NCBI RefSeq assembly: GCF_000702905.1
Contig: NZ_JNKR01000001.1
Span: 310,001-374,000 of the forward strand
Direction of reading: 5' to 3'
Length of the DNA: 64,000 nucleotides
DNA from: Mitsuokella jalaludinii DSM 13811
GTDB lineage: Bacteria; Bacillota; Negativicutes; Selenomonadales; Selenomonadaceae
The number at the start of each line of letters is the position of its first letter. The stretch's first letter is position 1. Of the stretch, positions 36,528 through 45,206 are shown piece after piece. The notes below the pieces were generated by a model. It ran no database searches, was not told the origin of the DNA, and saw nothing but the letters and a program-made list of their open reading frames with translations. Made by a program: the position numbers and the translations under genes.

Positions 36528-36550
36528 ATAGGCCTATCTTATGATATAAT
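36528..36550 (+). promoter_or_regulatory. promoter with palindrome for the restriction-modification operon
   Basis: An exact TATAAT at 36545-36550 is preceded in the spacer by the perfect palindrome ATAGGCCTAT (36528-36537). The palindrome could be a site for autoregulation by the methyltransferase or an unlinked factor. There is no controller-protein gene between it and the methyltransferase. Confidence 0.45.
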
Positions 36551-36587
36551 GGAGAAATAGACAACGAACGAACCAAAAGGAGTAACT

Positions 36588-37565
36588 ATGCTGACTTGTG
36601 TCGAGATTTGTGCAGGTGCCGGCGGGCAGGCCCTCGGGCTGGCGATGGCGGGATTTGTACATGTAGCATTAGTAGAATACGAAAAAGAATACTGCGATAT
36701 CTTAAAAGAGAATCGACCAGAGTGGCCTATAATCTGCGCAGATGTCCATGATTTTGACGGCAAGCCATATCACGGCGTCGACCTGTTCGCTGGCGGCGTC
36801 CCTTGTCCGCCTTTTTCTGTTGCAGGCAAGCAACTCGGCGCTGATGATGAGCGCGACCTCTTCCCAGAGGCGCTGCGTCTCGTCCGCGAGATTGAGCCCC
36901 GAGCCATCATGCTGGAGAACGTACGTGGATTCCTTGACCCGTCATTCCGCGAATACCGCGAATACATACTGCGTTCCATCGCCCACATGGGATACGACGT
37001 GCAGATCAAGCTCCTGCAAGCGTCCGACTACGGCGTCTCACAATTGCGGCCGCGGGTTGTCATTGTCGGCATCCGCAATGACGAGCCAGGCCGTTTCACA
37101 TTTTCATATCCAGCGCCTCATCCTGAACAGACACCGACAGTCGGCGCGCTCCTGCAAGACCTCATGGCAGAAGCTGGCTGGAAAGGTGCCAGGAAATGGG
37201 CAAAACAGGCAGACAAGATTGCACCTACCATCGTCGGAGGTTCCAAGAAGCATGGCGGTCCGGACCTGGGGCCTACACGTGCCCGTCGTGCCTGGGCAGA
37301 GATGCAGGTCGAAGGCAAGAGCATCGCGGACAAGGCACCTGATCCTGAATTTACCGGCATGCCACGGCTGACTCCGCGCATGATTGCCCGTATCCAGGGT
37401 TTTCCCGATACATGGGTATTCGGCAAGACCAAAACACGTGCTTGTCGCATGATTGGCAATGCATTCCCACCCCCTGTCGCAAAGGCAGTAGGAGAAAAGA
37501 TAAAGGAGGCCCTCTATGCCAGTAAGCAAGGTTTTACTCTCACACGAGAGGAGTATATTTCATAA
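36588..37565 (+). CDS. DNA (cytosine-5) methyltransferase of an NgoMIV-type system
   Basis: A 325-residue m5C methyltransferase. Motif I is CAGAGGQALGLAMAGF (near 10-25), motif IV with the catalytic Cys is GGVPCPPFS (near 68-76), motif VI is LENVRGF, motif VIII is QLRPRVVIVG, and motif X is MIGNAFPPPVAKAVGEKI. The neighbouring nuclease indicates protection of GCCGGC. The ATG follows GGAGTAACT. It overlaps the nuclease gene by 50 bases. Confidence 0.93.
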   Translation: MLTCVEICAGAGGQALGLAMAGFVHVALVEYEKEYCDILKENRPEWPIICADVHDFDGKPYHGVDLFAGGVPCPPFSVAGKQLGADDERDLFPEALRLVREIEPRAIMLENVRGFLDPSFREYREYILRSIAHMGYDVQIKLLQASDYGVSQLRPRVVIVGIRNDEPGRFTFSYPAPHPEQTPTVGALLQDLMAEAGWKGARKWAKQADKIAPTIVGGSKKHGGPDLGPTRARRAWAEMQVEGKSIADKAPDPEFTGMPRLTPRMIARIQGFPDTWVFGKTKTRACRMIGNAFPPPVAKAVGEKIKEALYASKQGFTLTREEYIS

Positions 37566-38442
37566 GCAACTCTTGGACACAATTCTTTCTGTCGATGCAG
37601 GTGGCATACCGTCCAACGCAGACCGGAGCAACAAGCTATCCGTACAACTCGCACAAGGAATCCACCAGAGAATCTTGCAGGAAGTTACCCTGCACGCGGA
37701 CATTGCCCAGGAACAACCTACAACCTATATGAAACGCCAGAAGGCCCAGGGGCAGACAAGCGGCAGCATCTTTGAAGAGAAGACTATGGAATTCTTGCGT
37801 TCAACCTTTCCAAAACTGCAACATATCCGTCCAGGCAACTGGCATATCCTGAAACTCGGCAATAAGAACGCCATCAAGACCTCAGACTTTGCACAGTACG
37901 AGCACCTGGCCTATCTCAACGCACTAGTCAAGAGAGATTCTCATTTATCTGCCGCTCTCGGCAACGATTACATGGTAGCACCGGACATCATTGTCTATCG
38001 TGATCTCTATACAGACGAAGAGCTCAATACACCAGAAGCTATTGTCGATGACCATACAGCAAAGTCTGCCGCCATCCGTAAAATAAATGGAGGCAAGCCA
38101 ATCTTGCATGCCTCCGTATCCGCAAAATGGACGATGCGAAGCGACCGTGCCCAAAACAGTCGTACCGAAGCCTTGAATCTTATCCGCAATCGCAAGGGCA
38201 GCCTTCCTCATATCGTCGTCGTCACGGGCGAGCCAACACCATCCCGCCTTGCCTCCTTAGCGCTCGGTACTGGTGACATCGACTGTCTCTACCACTTCGC
38301 ACTCTACGAGCTCGTCGATACCGTCAATGAATTAGCCGCCGAGACACCAGCTGCAGAAGATACCCAACAACTCCTTCAAACCCTGATTGAAGGAAAGCGC
38401 CTCAAAGACATTTCCGATTTGCCGCTTGACCTAGGCGTTTAA
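37516..38442 (+). CDS. type II restriction endonuclease, NgoMIV family (predicted GCCGGC)
   Basis: A 308-residue nuclease. From memory of NgoMIV, all key residues align with a constant +17 offset: E87, D157 and K204 (SxK), E218 for the active site (NgoMIV E70, D140, K187, E201), and R208, D210, R211 for site recognition (R191, D193, R194). The flanking RPGNW, PDIIV, RNRKGSLPHIVVVT and GKRLKDISDLPLDL stretches are conserved. A tetrameric IIF enzyme cutting GCCGGC is therefore expected. The start at 37516 lies inside the methyltransferase gene behind AAAGGAGG, a deliberate 50-base overlap. GC and codon use (more AT-ending codons) differ from the flanks. Confidence 0.93.
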   Translation: MPVSKVLLSHERSIFHKQLLDTILSVDAGGIPSNADRSNKLSVQLAQGIHQRILQEVTLHADIAQEQPTTYMKRQKAQGQTSGSIFEEKTMEFLRSTFPKLQHIRPGNWHILKLGNKNAIKTSDFAQYEHLAYLNALVKRDSHLSAALGNDYMVAPDIIVYRDLYTDEELNTPEAIVDDHTAKSAAIRKINGGKPILHASVSAKWTMRSDRAQNSRTEALNLIRNRKGSLPHIVVVTGEPTPSRLASLALGTGDIDCLYHFALYELVDTVNELAAETPAAEDTQQLLQTLIEGKRLKDISDLPLDLGV

Positions 38443-38470
38443 TGGTAAACATATAGGTACAGCCCAATAA

Positions 38471-38503
38471 AAGCGAGCATCCCCACTCACAGGATGCTCG
38501 CTT
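38471..38503. terminator. bidirectional terminator after the restriction system
   Basis: A perfect 12-bp stem AAGCGAGCATCC with a 9-nt loop between the nuclease gene (plus) and the convergent phosphoesterase gene (minus). Confidence 0.85.
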
Positions 38504-38515
38504 TCTTGTACTTTC

Positions 38516-39649
38516 TTATGCATTTGTCAAGGTAAAGTACGCAATCTCCGGCGGGCAGCCGAGGCGGAAGGGGAACCAGCTGCCGTTGCCGCTGTGGACG
38601 TAGCCGTAGGAATCGCCGAGTTTGACGAGGCCGCGGGTGTATTTGAATACGGGGAAGAGCGGCTGACCGAGGATGCCGAACTGGCTGCCGTGGGTGTGGC
38701 CAGTCAGGGTCAGGGCGATGCTATGGGCGGCTCCGTCGTCGATGTATTCGGGGTGATGGGCGAGCAGGATAGAGGGGACGTTTTCGGGCAGATTCTCGAT
38801 GGCCTGTTGCATGTAATTCTTGCGCTGTGCCTCGAAATGGGGACGGTCCATCGGGTAGTCGACGCCGAGCATGTAGAGGTTCTTGCCGGGCACTTTGCGG
38901 CTCTCATTGATGAGGACGTTGATGCGCGTTTTGGCTAGATACTTGCGGATGGTATCGATGCCGCGGAAGTGCTCGTGATTGCCGAACGCAAACCAGATGC
39001 CGTCGGGAAATGCATCGGCGTAGCGATCGAGAATCCTGGCAGCTTCTTCGTTCTGCGTCACGTCGTCAAAGAGGTCGCCGGTGACGGTGAGCATATCGGG
39101 CTTTTGGGCGGCAATGCGGCGCAGCAGGGAATCGAGTTCGGCGACGGAAAAGAAACTGCCGAGATGGACGTCGCTGATCTGCGCGAGGCGGTACCCCTCC
39201 CCCGCTCCGAGCCCTTTGACTGGAATCGTGAAGTTGCGCTCGACAGTCGCCTCACGTTCCCAGAAGCCGCCGTAAATGCTGAGACCAGCGGCCACGGCGG
39301 GATAGACGGCTGCATGACGGAGAAGGCGCCTGCGGCTCTCGTCGACGGGCACGGCCATCATGCGGCGCCAGAAGAAGCGGACGATGACTGCTACAAGAAC
39401 AAAGGCCGTGCAGATGAGCTGCGTCATGAAGCCGACGATGACCGTCTCGATGATGAGGCTCGGCCCTGATATGAGATGGTAGATGATGGCGCGGCCAATG
39501 AACCAGCCCATGCCGATGGCGTCGAACAGCAGCATGACGATGCGCACCCGACGCAATGATCTGCCGGAGAAGAGGTAGCGCGTCGTGAAGAGAAGGCAGG
39601 CGATGACGGAGACGACCATGACGATCATGATGAGTGTGAACCAGGTCAA
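38516..39649 (-). CDS. membrane-anchored metallophosphoesterase (YaeI/YkuE-like)
   Basis: A 377-residue protein. The first 120 residues contain three to four membrane helices. The C-terminal catalytic domain has calcineurin-type ligands in SDVHLGSF, GDLFDD, GNHEHF, LAHHPEY and GHTHGSQFG. Relatives cleave UDP-diacylglucosamine or other lipid phosphates. The best start is TTG 39647-39649, four to five bases after AGGAGGG; upstream codons are open but lie in the preceding terminator. Confidence 0.82.
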   Translation of the reverse strand: MTWFTLIMIVMVVSVIACLLFTTRYLFSGRSLRRVRIVMLLFDAIGMGWFIGRAIIYHLISGPSLIIETVIVGFMTQLICTAFVLVAVIVRFFWRRMMAVPVDESRRRLLRHAAVYPAVAAGLSIYGGFWEREATVERNFTIPVKGLGAGEGYRLAQISDVHLGSFFSVAELDSLLRRIAAQKPDMLTVTGDLFDDVTQNEEAARILDRYADAFPDGIWFAFGNHEHFRGIDTIRKYLAKTRINVLINESRKVPGKNLYMLGVDYPMDRPHFEAQRKNYMQQAIENLPENVPSILLAHHPEYIDDGAAHSIALTLTGHTHGSQFGILGQPLFPVFKYTRGLVKLGDSYGYVHSGNGSWFPFRLGCPPEIAYFTLTNA

Positions 39650-39700
39650 AAGATTCCCTCCTAAATGTAACAACAAAAAGCAAATCTTGCAGAAAAAAAT

Positions 39701-39718
39701 AGACCGGATGACCGGTCT
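39701..39718 (-). terminator. terminator of the small HTH gene
   Basis: A perfect 7-bp stem AGACCGG with ATGA loop, followed on the minus strand by ATTTTTTT. Confidence 0.78.
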
Positions 39719-39766
39719 TTGCCTCAATTGGCCTGAGGTGGGCGTGCCTCCTGGCACGGGCCTGGC

Positions 39767-40006
39767 TCAAGCCAAGCCACGAAGGTGAGCGGATTCGGCC
39801 TGCCGTTCCCGGTAGTACCAGCGGATGGATTTGCCGATTGCACAGCGCACGGCATCGAGCTCTCCGCGTTTCGCTAGTTTCTTGAGCTGATTGACGTCAA
39901 AGCCACTGACGGACAAGTAACTTGCAGAAAGGAAACCTCCTCGTTTCAACATCTTGCGATAGCTCGCACTGTCACGACGGTCCATTTCAATGTTCTTGAT
40001 TGCCAT
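39767..40006 (-). CDS. small protein with excisionase-like fold
   Basis: A 79-residue basic protein. The segment SVSGFDVNQLKKLAKRGELDAVRCAIGKSIRWYYRE (about 33-67) has the layout of an excisionase/MerR-like winged helix (helix, turn, strand ending in RWYYR). GGGGGG precedes the ATG at 40004-40006; 19 upstream codons are open but begin in the divergent promoter region. It is transcribed divergently from the hydrogenase operon. A regulator of that operon is possible but unproven. Confidence 0.6.
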   Translation of the reverse strand: MAIKNIEMDRRDSASYRKMLKRGGFLSASYLSVSGFDVNQLKKLAKRGELDAVRCAIGKSIRWYYRERQAESAHLRGLA

Positions 40007-40197
40007 ATTCAATCCCCCCACAATGTTGGTCTTATTTACAAAGACACCTTCGGGCAAGTACATTATACCACAAAATTGTAAGCCGGGCTACACTTCCAAG
40101 ATACCTTTCCATTTATTTTTGCATAAAAATACGCTATAATGAGGATGTTATCTCTGTGTATTGGTATGTTACCTTTTTGCCTTTTAGGAGGGTTACT

Positions 40198-40704
40198 ATG
40201 CTTACTGCCTTGACGAAGGAATATCCTCTGCCGAGTGAGCTGCAGGAGCGCATCGATCTGGTGCTTGAATCCCACGACTGCGACCCGACGCAGATTGTCG
40301 GCATCCTGCTCGATGTGCAGGCACTAAACGAGCGCCACTATGTGCCGGAGACGACGGCTTACTACATCGCGGACCGCCTCAAGATGCGCGTGACGAATAT
40401 CTTTGACTGCCTGAAGTTCTACAGCGAGCTCTCGCCGGTGCCGCGCGCGAAGTATCCGATCCAGGTCTGCTGTTCGCCGGCCTGCCGCGTCAATCGCGTC
40501 GATTCGCACCGCCTGATCTCGACACTCGAGCAGCTGCTCGACATCAAACTCGGCGAGACGACGTATGACGGGCGCTTCACGCTCGAGCAGGTCACCTGCA
40601 TCGGCGCCTGCGACCGCGCACCGGCCGTGCGCATCAACGGGCACGTCTACGACCATCTCGACACGCAGGAAAAGATTGAAGCGCTGTTGCGCTCCCTGCC
40701 CTGA
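40198..40704 (+). CDS. NuoE/HydC-like 2Fe-2S subunit of the hydrogenase complex
   Basis: A 168-residue thioredoxin-like subunit with [2Fe-2S] cysteines in VCCSPACRV and VTCIGACDRAP, close to the NuoE pattern (Cx4C...Cx3C). In trimeric bifurcating hydrogenases this subunit (HydC/HndA) relays electrons beside the flavoprotein. The start ATG at 40198 follows AGGAGGG. A TATAAT at 40135-40140 is the likely promoter. It is the first of three genes with short gaps. Confidence 0.9.
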   Translation: MLTALTKEYPLPSELQERIDLVLESHDCDPTQIVGILLDVQALNERHYVPETTAYYIADRLKMRVTNIFDCLKFYSELSPVPRAKYPIQVCCSPACRVNRVDSHRLISTLEQLLDIKLGETTYDGRFTLEQVTCIGACDRAPAVRINGHVYDHLDTQEKIEALLRSLP

Positions 40705-40722
40705 GCTGGAGGAGGTTAACAC

Positions 40723-41970
40723 ATGCAAGTACATTTTCTGACCAAGAACTTCGGCAAGTACGACACTTCGTCGATCGGTTCCTACATGAATGTCGGCGGC
40801 TTCGAGGCGCTGCGCAAGGCGGTGACGATGGACCCGGAGAAAATCACAGACCTCTTGACGAAGGTCAAGATCAAGGGGCGCGGCGGCGCGGAGTACCCGC
40901 TCGGCCGCAAGTGGTCGCAGGCGCGCGCCGTCCGCGGCGAACGCAAGGTCGTCATCTGCAATGCCGACGAGGGCGAGACGACGACGTTCAAGGACCGCGA
41001 GCTCATCTGCCACGACCCGTTCAATCTCATCGAGGCCATGATCATCGCGGCCTACGTCGTAGGCGCCTCGGACGGCTTCATCTACATGCGCGCGGAGTAC
41101 GCCTGCTACCGCCCGCTGCTCCTGAACGCAATTCGCCAGGCGAAGAACTACGGCTTCCTCGGCACGAACATCCTCGGCCGCGGCTTTGACTTCGACATCC
41201 ACCTCTACTCAGGCGCCGGCGCCTACGTCTGCGGCGAGGGCACCGCCCTGATCCGCTCGATTGAGGGCAAGGCGGGCCGCCCGCGCATGAAGCCGCCGTT
41301 CATCAAGGTCAGCGGCGTCTTCGCCCGCCCGACCTGCCTCAACAATGTCGAGACGCTGTCGCTCGTGCCGCACCTCTTGCTCGACGATGCGGGCGTCTAC
41401 GCCTCCTGCGGCAGCGGAGAGTCGATCGGCACGAAGCTCATTAGCGTGGCGGGCAATGTCAACCGCCCGGGCGTCTTTGAGATCCCGTTCGGCACGACGG
41501 TGCGCGAGATCCTCTACGACCTCGCCGGCGGCATCCAGCACGACCGCAAGATCCAGCTGATCCAGTTTGGCGGCGCCTCGGGCAAGATTGCGGACGCTTC
41601 CATCCTCGACACGCCGTACACCTACGAGGACCTGCGCGCAGCCGGCGTCATGGTCGGCTCAGGAGGCATGCTCGTCATTGACGAGCGCACAAGCGTGCTC
41701 GATTTCCTGCGCATGAATCAGGAATTCTTCTGGGAGGAAAGCTGCGGCCAGTGCACGCCGTGCCGTGAGGGCAATCTCCACATCAAGATCATCCTCGACA
41801 AGATGGCCGCGGGGACGGCCACGCGCGAGGACATCGCCATCATGATCAAGATTGCCCGCGTCATGAGCATGTCCTCGCTCTGCGGCCTCGGCGAGACGGC
41901 ACAGAACACGCTGATGTCGGCCATGAAGGTTTTCCCGGATCTCTTTGATATTGGAGGAGCGCGCGCATGA
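40723..41970 (+). CDS. NuoF/HydB-like flavoprotein of the hydrogenase complex
   Basis: A 415-residue FMN/[4Fe-4S] subunit. The C-terminal cluster site CGQCTPCREG and a later LCGLGE are kept. The FMN/NADH loops differ from the usual sequence: GRGGAEYPLGRKW (52-64; usual GRGGAGFPTGLKW), NADEGETTTF (80-89; usual NADEGEPGTF) and GEGTAL (171-176; usual GEETAL). The protein also lacks the N-terminal thioredoxin-like and C-terminal ferredoxin domains of full HydB. Stop and the hydA start overlap by 4 bases. Confidence 0.88.
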   Translation: MQVHFLTKNFGKYDTSSIGSYMNVGGFEALRKAVTMDPEKITDLLTKVKIKGRGGAEYPLGRKWSQARAVRGERKVVICNADEGETTTFKDRELICHDPFNLIEAMIIAAYVVGASDGFIYMRAEYACYRPLLLNAIRQAKNYGFLGTNILGRGFDFDIHLYSGAGAYVCGEGTALIRSIEGKAGRPRMKPPFIKVSGVFARPTCLNNVETLSLVPHLLLDDAGVYASCGSGESIGTKLISVAGNVNRPGVFEIPFGTTVREILYDLAGGIQHDRKIQLIQFGGASGKIADASILDTPYTYEDLRAAGVMVGSGGMLVIDERTSVLDFLRMNQEFFWEESCGQCTPCREGNLHIKIILDKMAAGTATREDIAIMIKIARVMSMSSLCGLGETAQNTLMSAMKVFPDLFDIGGARA

Positions 41971-43736
41971 GTACGGAGACTGCAAAAATGACGAATCAAG
42001 AACAAGAGATGGTCCACCTGACCATCAACAACATCCCGCTCGCTGTGCCCAAGGGCACGAAGATCATGCAGGCGGCGCAGGAGCTCGGCATCGATATCCC
42101 GCATCTCTGCTACCACGAGGACCAGCGCATCAAGGCGCGCTGCCGCCTCTGCTCCGTCGAGGTAGTCGGCAAGCGCCGCTTGCTCGCGGCCTGCTCGACA
42201 GAGGTCTGGGAGGGCATGGAAGTCCACACGGACACGCAGATTGTACGCGACACGCAGGTCGCCATCCTGCAGCTCATGCTCGCCAATCACCACAAGGACT
42301 GCCTCTCCTGCCCGCGCAACCAGAACTGCGATCTGCAGCGCCTCTGCAGCCGCTTCAACATCCAGCACTCCTCACTGCCGTCCGTCTGCAAGGAGGAGCC
42401 GCGCATCGTGACGAATCCCGCCATCGTGCGTGACCCGTCGAAGTGCATCCGCTGCGGCCGCTGCATCCGCGCCTGCAAGGATGTGCAGGGCATCGCGGCG
42501 CTGACGTATGCGGGGCGCAGCAGCGACATCATCGTCACGACGGCCTACAACAAGCCGATGGAGACGACGGACTGCATCCTCTGCGGTCAGTGCAGCCTCG
42601 TCTGCCCGACGGGCGCGCTCGTCGAGAAAGACGATACGGAAAAAGTGCTCGACGCGCTGCAGGATCCGAAGAAGCACGTCATCGTGCAGGTCGCGCCGTC
42701 GGTACGCGTCTCCCTCGGCGATGCCTTCGGCATGGAGCCAGGCGCCATCGTGACAGGCCAGATGGTCACGGCGCTGCACCTCCTCGGCTTTGACAAGGTC
42801 TTCGACACGAACTTCGGCGCCGACCTCACGATCATGGAGGAAGGCACGGAATTCCTCGACCGCCTGCAGCATGGCGGGGTGCTGCCGATGATGACCTCGT
42901 GCTGCCCGGGCTGGGTCAGCTACGTCGAGAAGCACTACAGCGACTGCCTGCCCCATCTCTCCTCGACGAAATCGCCGATGAGCATCTTCGGCGCCGTCGC
43001 CAAGACGTACTACCCGAAAGCGGCCGGCATCGACCCCAAGGACATCGTGACGGTGTCCGTCATGCCGTGCACGGCGAAGAAGTTCGAGGCTGCGCGCCCG
43101 GAGATGGGCCGCGAGGGCCGGCAGGATGTCGACATCGTGCTGACGACGCGCGAGCTCATCAAGCTCATCAAATACGTCGGCCTCTCCTTCGGCCAGCTGC
43201 CTGAGACGGACTTCGACAGCCCGCTCGGCACGGCCTCGGGCGCCGGCGCGATTTTCGGCACGACGGGCGGCGTCATGGAGGCCGCCCTGCGCACGGTCTG
43301 CGACAAGCTGACGGGCAAGACGCTCGAGCGGCTCGACTTCCAGGAGGCGCGCGGCTTCCAGGGCATCAAGGAGTGCACGCTCGAGATTGGCGGCCATACG
43401 CTGCACATCGCAATCGCGCACACGCTCAAGAACGCGGAGATTCTCATGGAGCAGGTCCGCAAGGGCATCTCGCCCTATGACTTCATCGAGGTCATGGCCT
43501 GCCCCGGCGGCTGCATCGGCGGCGGCGGCCAGCCCGTCGGCACGACGAACGCCGTCAAGAAGAAGCGCATGCAGGCACTCTACGAGATTGACCGGAATCT
43601 GCCTGTCCGCAAGTCGCACGAGAATCCCGTTCTGCAGGTGCTCTACCGCGACTTCCTCGGCGAACCGGGCCAGGGCAAGGCACACGAACTCCTGCACACG
43701 AGCTATAATGCCGTGCCAAAAGAGTACCGATTCTGA
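41967..43736 (+). CDS. [FeFe]-hydrogenase catalytic subunit (HydA/HndD type)
   Basis: A 589-residue hydrogenase. Domains in order: [2Fe-2S] ferredoxin (C48, C59, C62, C76), His-Cys cluster (H108/H109, C112, C115, C121), two [4Fe-4S] sites (C160-C170 and C203-C213), and the H-cluster domain with L1 TSCCPGW (310-316), L2 MPCTAKK (C368) and L3 ACPGGCIGGG (C512, C516). All cluster ligands are intact. With the upstream NuoE- and NuoF-like genes it makes a trimeric group A hydrogenase, which would make H2 from NADH plus reduced ferredoxin if the flavoprotein uses NADH. Confidence 0.95.
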   Translation: MSTETAKMTNQEQEMVHLTINNIPLAVPKGTKIMQAAQELGIDIPHLCYHEDQRIKARCRLCSVEVVGKRRLLAACSTEVWEGMEVHTDTQIVRDTQVAILQLMLANHHKDCLSCPRNQNCDLQRLCSRFNIQHSSLPSVCKEEPRIVTNPAIVRDPSKCIRCGRCIRACKDVQGIAALTYAGRSSDIIVTTAYNKPMETTDCILCGQCSLVCPTGALVEKDDTEKVLDALQDPKKHVIVQVAPSVRVSLGDAFGMEPGAIVTGQMVTALHLLGFDKVFDTNFGADLTIMEEGTEFLDRLQHGGVLPMMTSCCPGWVSYVEKHYSDCLPHLSSTKSPMSIFGAVAKTYYPKAAGIDPKDIVTVSVMPCTAKKFEAARPEMGREGRQDVDIVLTTRELIKLIKYVGLSFGQLPETDFDSPLGTASGAGAIFGTTGGVMEAALRTVCDKLTGKTLERLDFQEARGFQGIKECTLEIGGHTLHIAIAHTLKNAEILMEQVRKGISPYDFIEVMACPGGCIGGGGQPVGTTNAVKKKRMQALYEIDRNLPVRKSHENPVLQVLYRDFLGEPGQGKAHELLHTSYNAVPKEYRF

Positions 43737-43751
43737 TGCGCTTCCATCCGC

Positions 43752-43780
43752 TTGACAGACAGGGGCCGCAGTGGTATGGT
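43752..43780 (+). promoter_or_regulatory. trpS promoter
   Basis: Exact TTGACA (43752-43757), a 17-base spacer and TATGGT (43775-43780), 16 bases after the hydA stop. Confidence 0.7.
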
Positions 43781-43787
43781 AGAGACA

Positions 43788-44062
43788 ATATGAAACCGTT
43801 GAAGCGAGGATAACGTCAGATGAGCGCCTGCAGAGAGTCCGGGGAGCTGCGATCCGGATGGCATGCAGTCTGGCAAATGGGTCGCTGAGGGCGCACTGAA
43901 CCTCTCGGGAATAGTCCGGGAGCAGTAGGCTGCGACGTCAGGCACGCGTCAGTTGCCGGGAGCATGCCTGTGCTCCGCTAAGTGCATGGCTCGTCCATGA
44001 AACAGGGTGGCACCGCGAGAATTTCGTCCCTGGCAGTATAAGAGATACTGTCAGGGATTTTT
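43788..44062 (+). promoter_or_regulatory. T-box leader of trpS
   Basis: A roughly 275-nt leader. It has a stem I beginning with a K-turn-like AGATGAG and AGAGAG, the antiterminator T-box sequence AGGGTGGCACCGCGAGA (44004-44020), and a terminator CCCTGGCAGTA (44028-44038) with TACTGTCAGGG (44046-44055) and ATTTTTG. Uncharged tRNA-Trp should favour the antiterminator. A UGG at 43878-43880 may be the specifier, though I am not certain. Confidence 0.88.
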
Positions 44063-44106
44063 GTTTTCCTGACAGCTGAGCCGATGAACAGAAAGGAAGC
44101 TTCACC

Positions 44107-45114
44107 ATGGAAAACGAAACCAAGAAAATCATCCTCTCCGGCATCCAGCCGACGGGCGTCTTCACGCTCGGCAACTACCTCGGCGCAGTCCGCAGCTGGA
44201 AGAAGATGCAGGAGGACTACAACTGCTACTACTTCATCGCCGACCTGCATTCCATGACCATCCACATTGACCCGCAGAAACGCCGCCAGCAGACGCGCGA
44301 GGCCTTCGCCCTGCTGCTCGCCTGCGGCATCGACACCGAGAAGAGCCTTGTCTTTGTACAGAGCCACAACAAGTGCCACGCCGAGATGGGCTGGATCATG
44401 GACTGCTGCTCGCAGTTCGGCGAGCTCTCGCGCATGACGCAGTTCAAGGACAAGTCGGCCAAGCATCCGGACAACATCAATGCCGGCCTCTTCACGTATC
44501 CGGCCCTGATGGCAGGCGACATCCTGCTCTATCAGGCGGATTACGTGCCGGTCGGCGCTGACCAGACACAGCACCTCGAGTTCACGCGCGATGTCGCCAC
44601 GCGCTTCAACCACACGTACGGCGAGGTCTTCAAGCTGCCGGAGGGTTACTTCCCGAAGGCCGGCGCGCGTGTCATGAGCCTGCAGGATCCGACGAGCAAG
44701 ATGAGCAAGTCGGACACGAACCCGAAGGCCACGATCTCAATCCTCGATGATGAGAAGACCATCCTCAAGAAATTCAAGAGCGCCGTCACGGACAGCGAGG
44801 CCTGCGTGCGCTTTGACCCGGATAAAAAGCCGGGCGTCAGCAACCTCATGACGATCTACTCGGCCATCACGGGCAAGACCATGGAGGAAATCGAATCCGA
44901 ATTTGCCGGCAAGGGCTACGGTGATTTCAAGGCTGCCGTCGGGCAGGCCGTCGCCGATGAGCTGCGCCCAATCCGCGAGAACTTCGCGCGTCTCATTCAG
45001 GACCGCAGCTACCTCGAAGAAGAGATGAAGAAAGGTGCTGAGCGCGCGACCTACATCGCCAACAAGACGCTGACGAAGGTCAAGAAGCGCGTCGGCCTGC
45101 TGCTCGCAAAATAA
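44107..45114 (+). CDS. trpS: tryptophanyl-tRNA synthetase
   Basis: A 335-residue class I synthetase. The HIGH-like motif is TGVFTLGNYLG (about 17-27) and the KMSKS is SKMSKSD (about 198-204). It charges tRNA-Trp. Expression is set by the T-box leader upstream. AAAGGAAG precedes the ATG, and a very strong terminator follows. Confidence 0.97.
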   Translation: MENETKKIILSGIQPTGVFTLGNYLGAVRSWKKMQEDYNCYYFIADLHSMTIHIDPQKRRQQTREAFALLLACGIDTEKSLVFVQSHNKCHAEMGWIMDCCSQFGELSRMTQFKDKSAKHPDNINAGLFTYPALMAGDILLYQADYVPVGADQTQHLEFTRDVATRFNHTYGEVFKLPEGYFPKAGARVMSLQDPTSKMSKSDTNPKATISILDDEKTILKKFKSAVTDSEACVRFDPDKKPGVSNLMTIYSAITGKTMEEIESEFAGKGYGDFKAAVGQAVADELRPIRENFARLIQDRSYLEEEMKKGAERATYIANKTLTKVKKRVGLLLAK

Positions 45115-45123
45115 TCGTAATAT

Positions 45124-45170
45124 CACACAAAAAGGCATGCCCCGGAATCCGGGGCATGCCTTTTTGTGTG
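45124..45170. terminator. bidirectional terminator between trpS and the mfr operon
   Basis: A perfect 22-bp stem with a 3-nt AAT loop, with T-runs on both strands. Confidence 0.92.
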
Positions 45171-45206
45171 TGATGTTGTTTTATAGGTGTGAGTATAGGT
45201 GCGGGA

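Noticed and set aside
36588-38442. Avoidance of GCCGGC in the window as support for the restriction system.
   Set aside because: GCCGGC occurs repeatedly in these GC-rich genes, so there is no visible depletion; a methylated genome need not avoid it.
42372-43697. A 441-codon minus-strand open frame opposite hydA.
   Set aside because: It is antisense to a gene with all hydrogenase cluster ligands intact; the antisense protein is Arg/Ala/Asp-rich filler.
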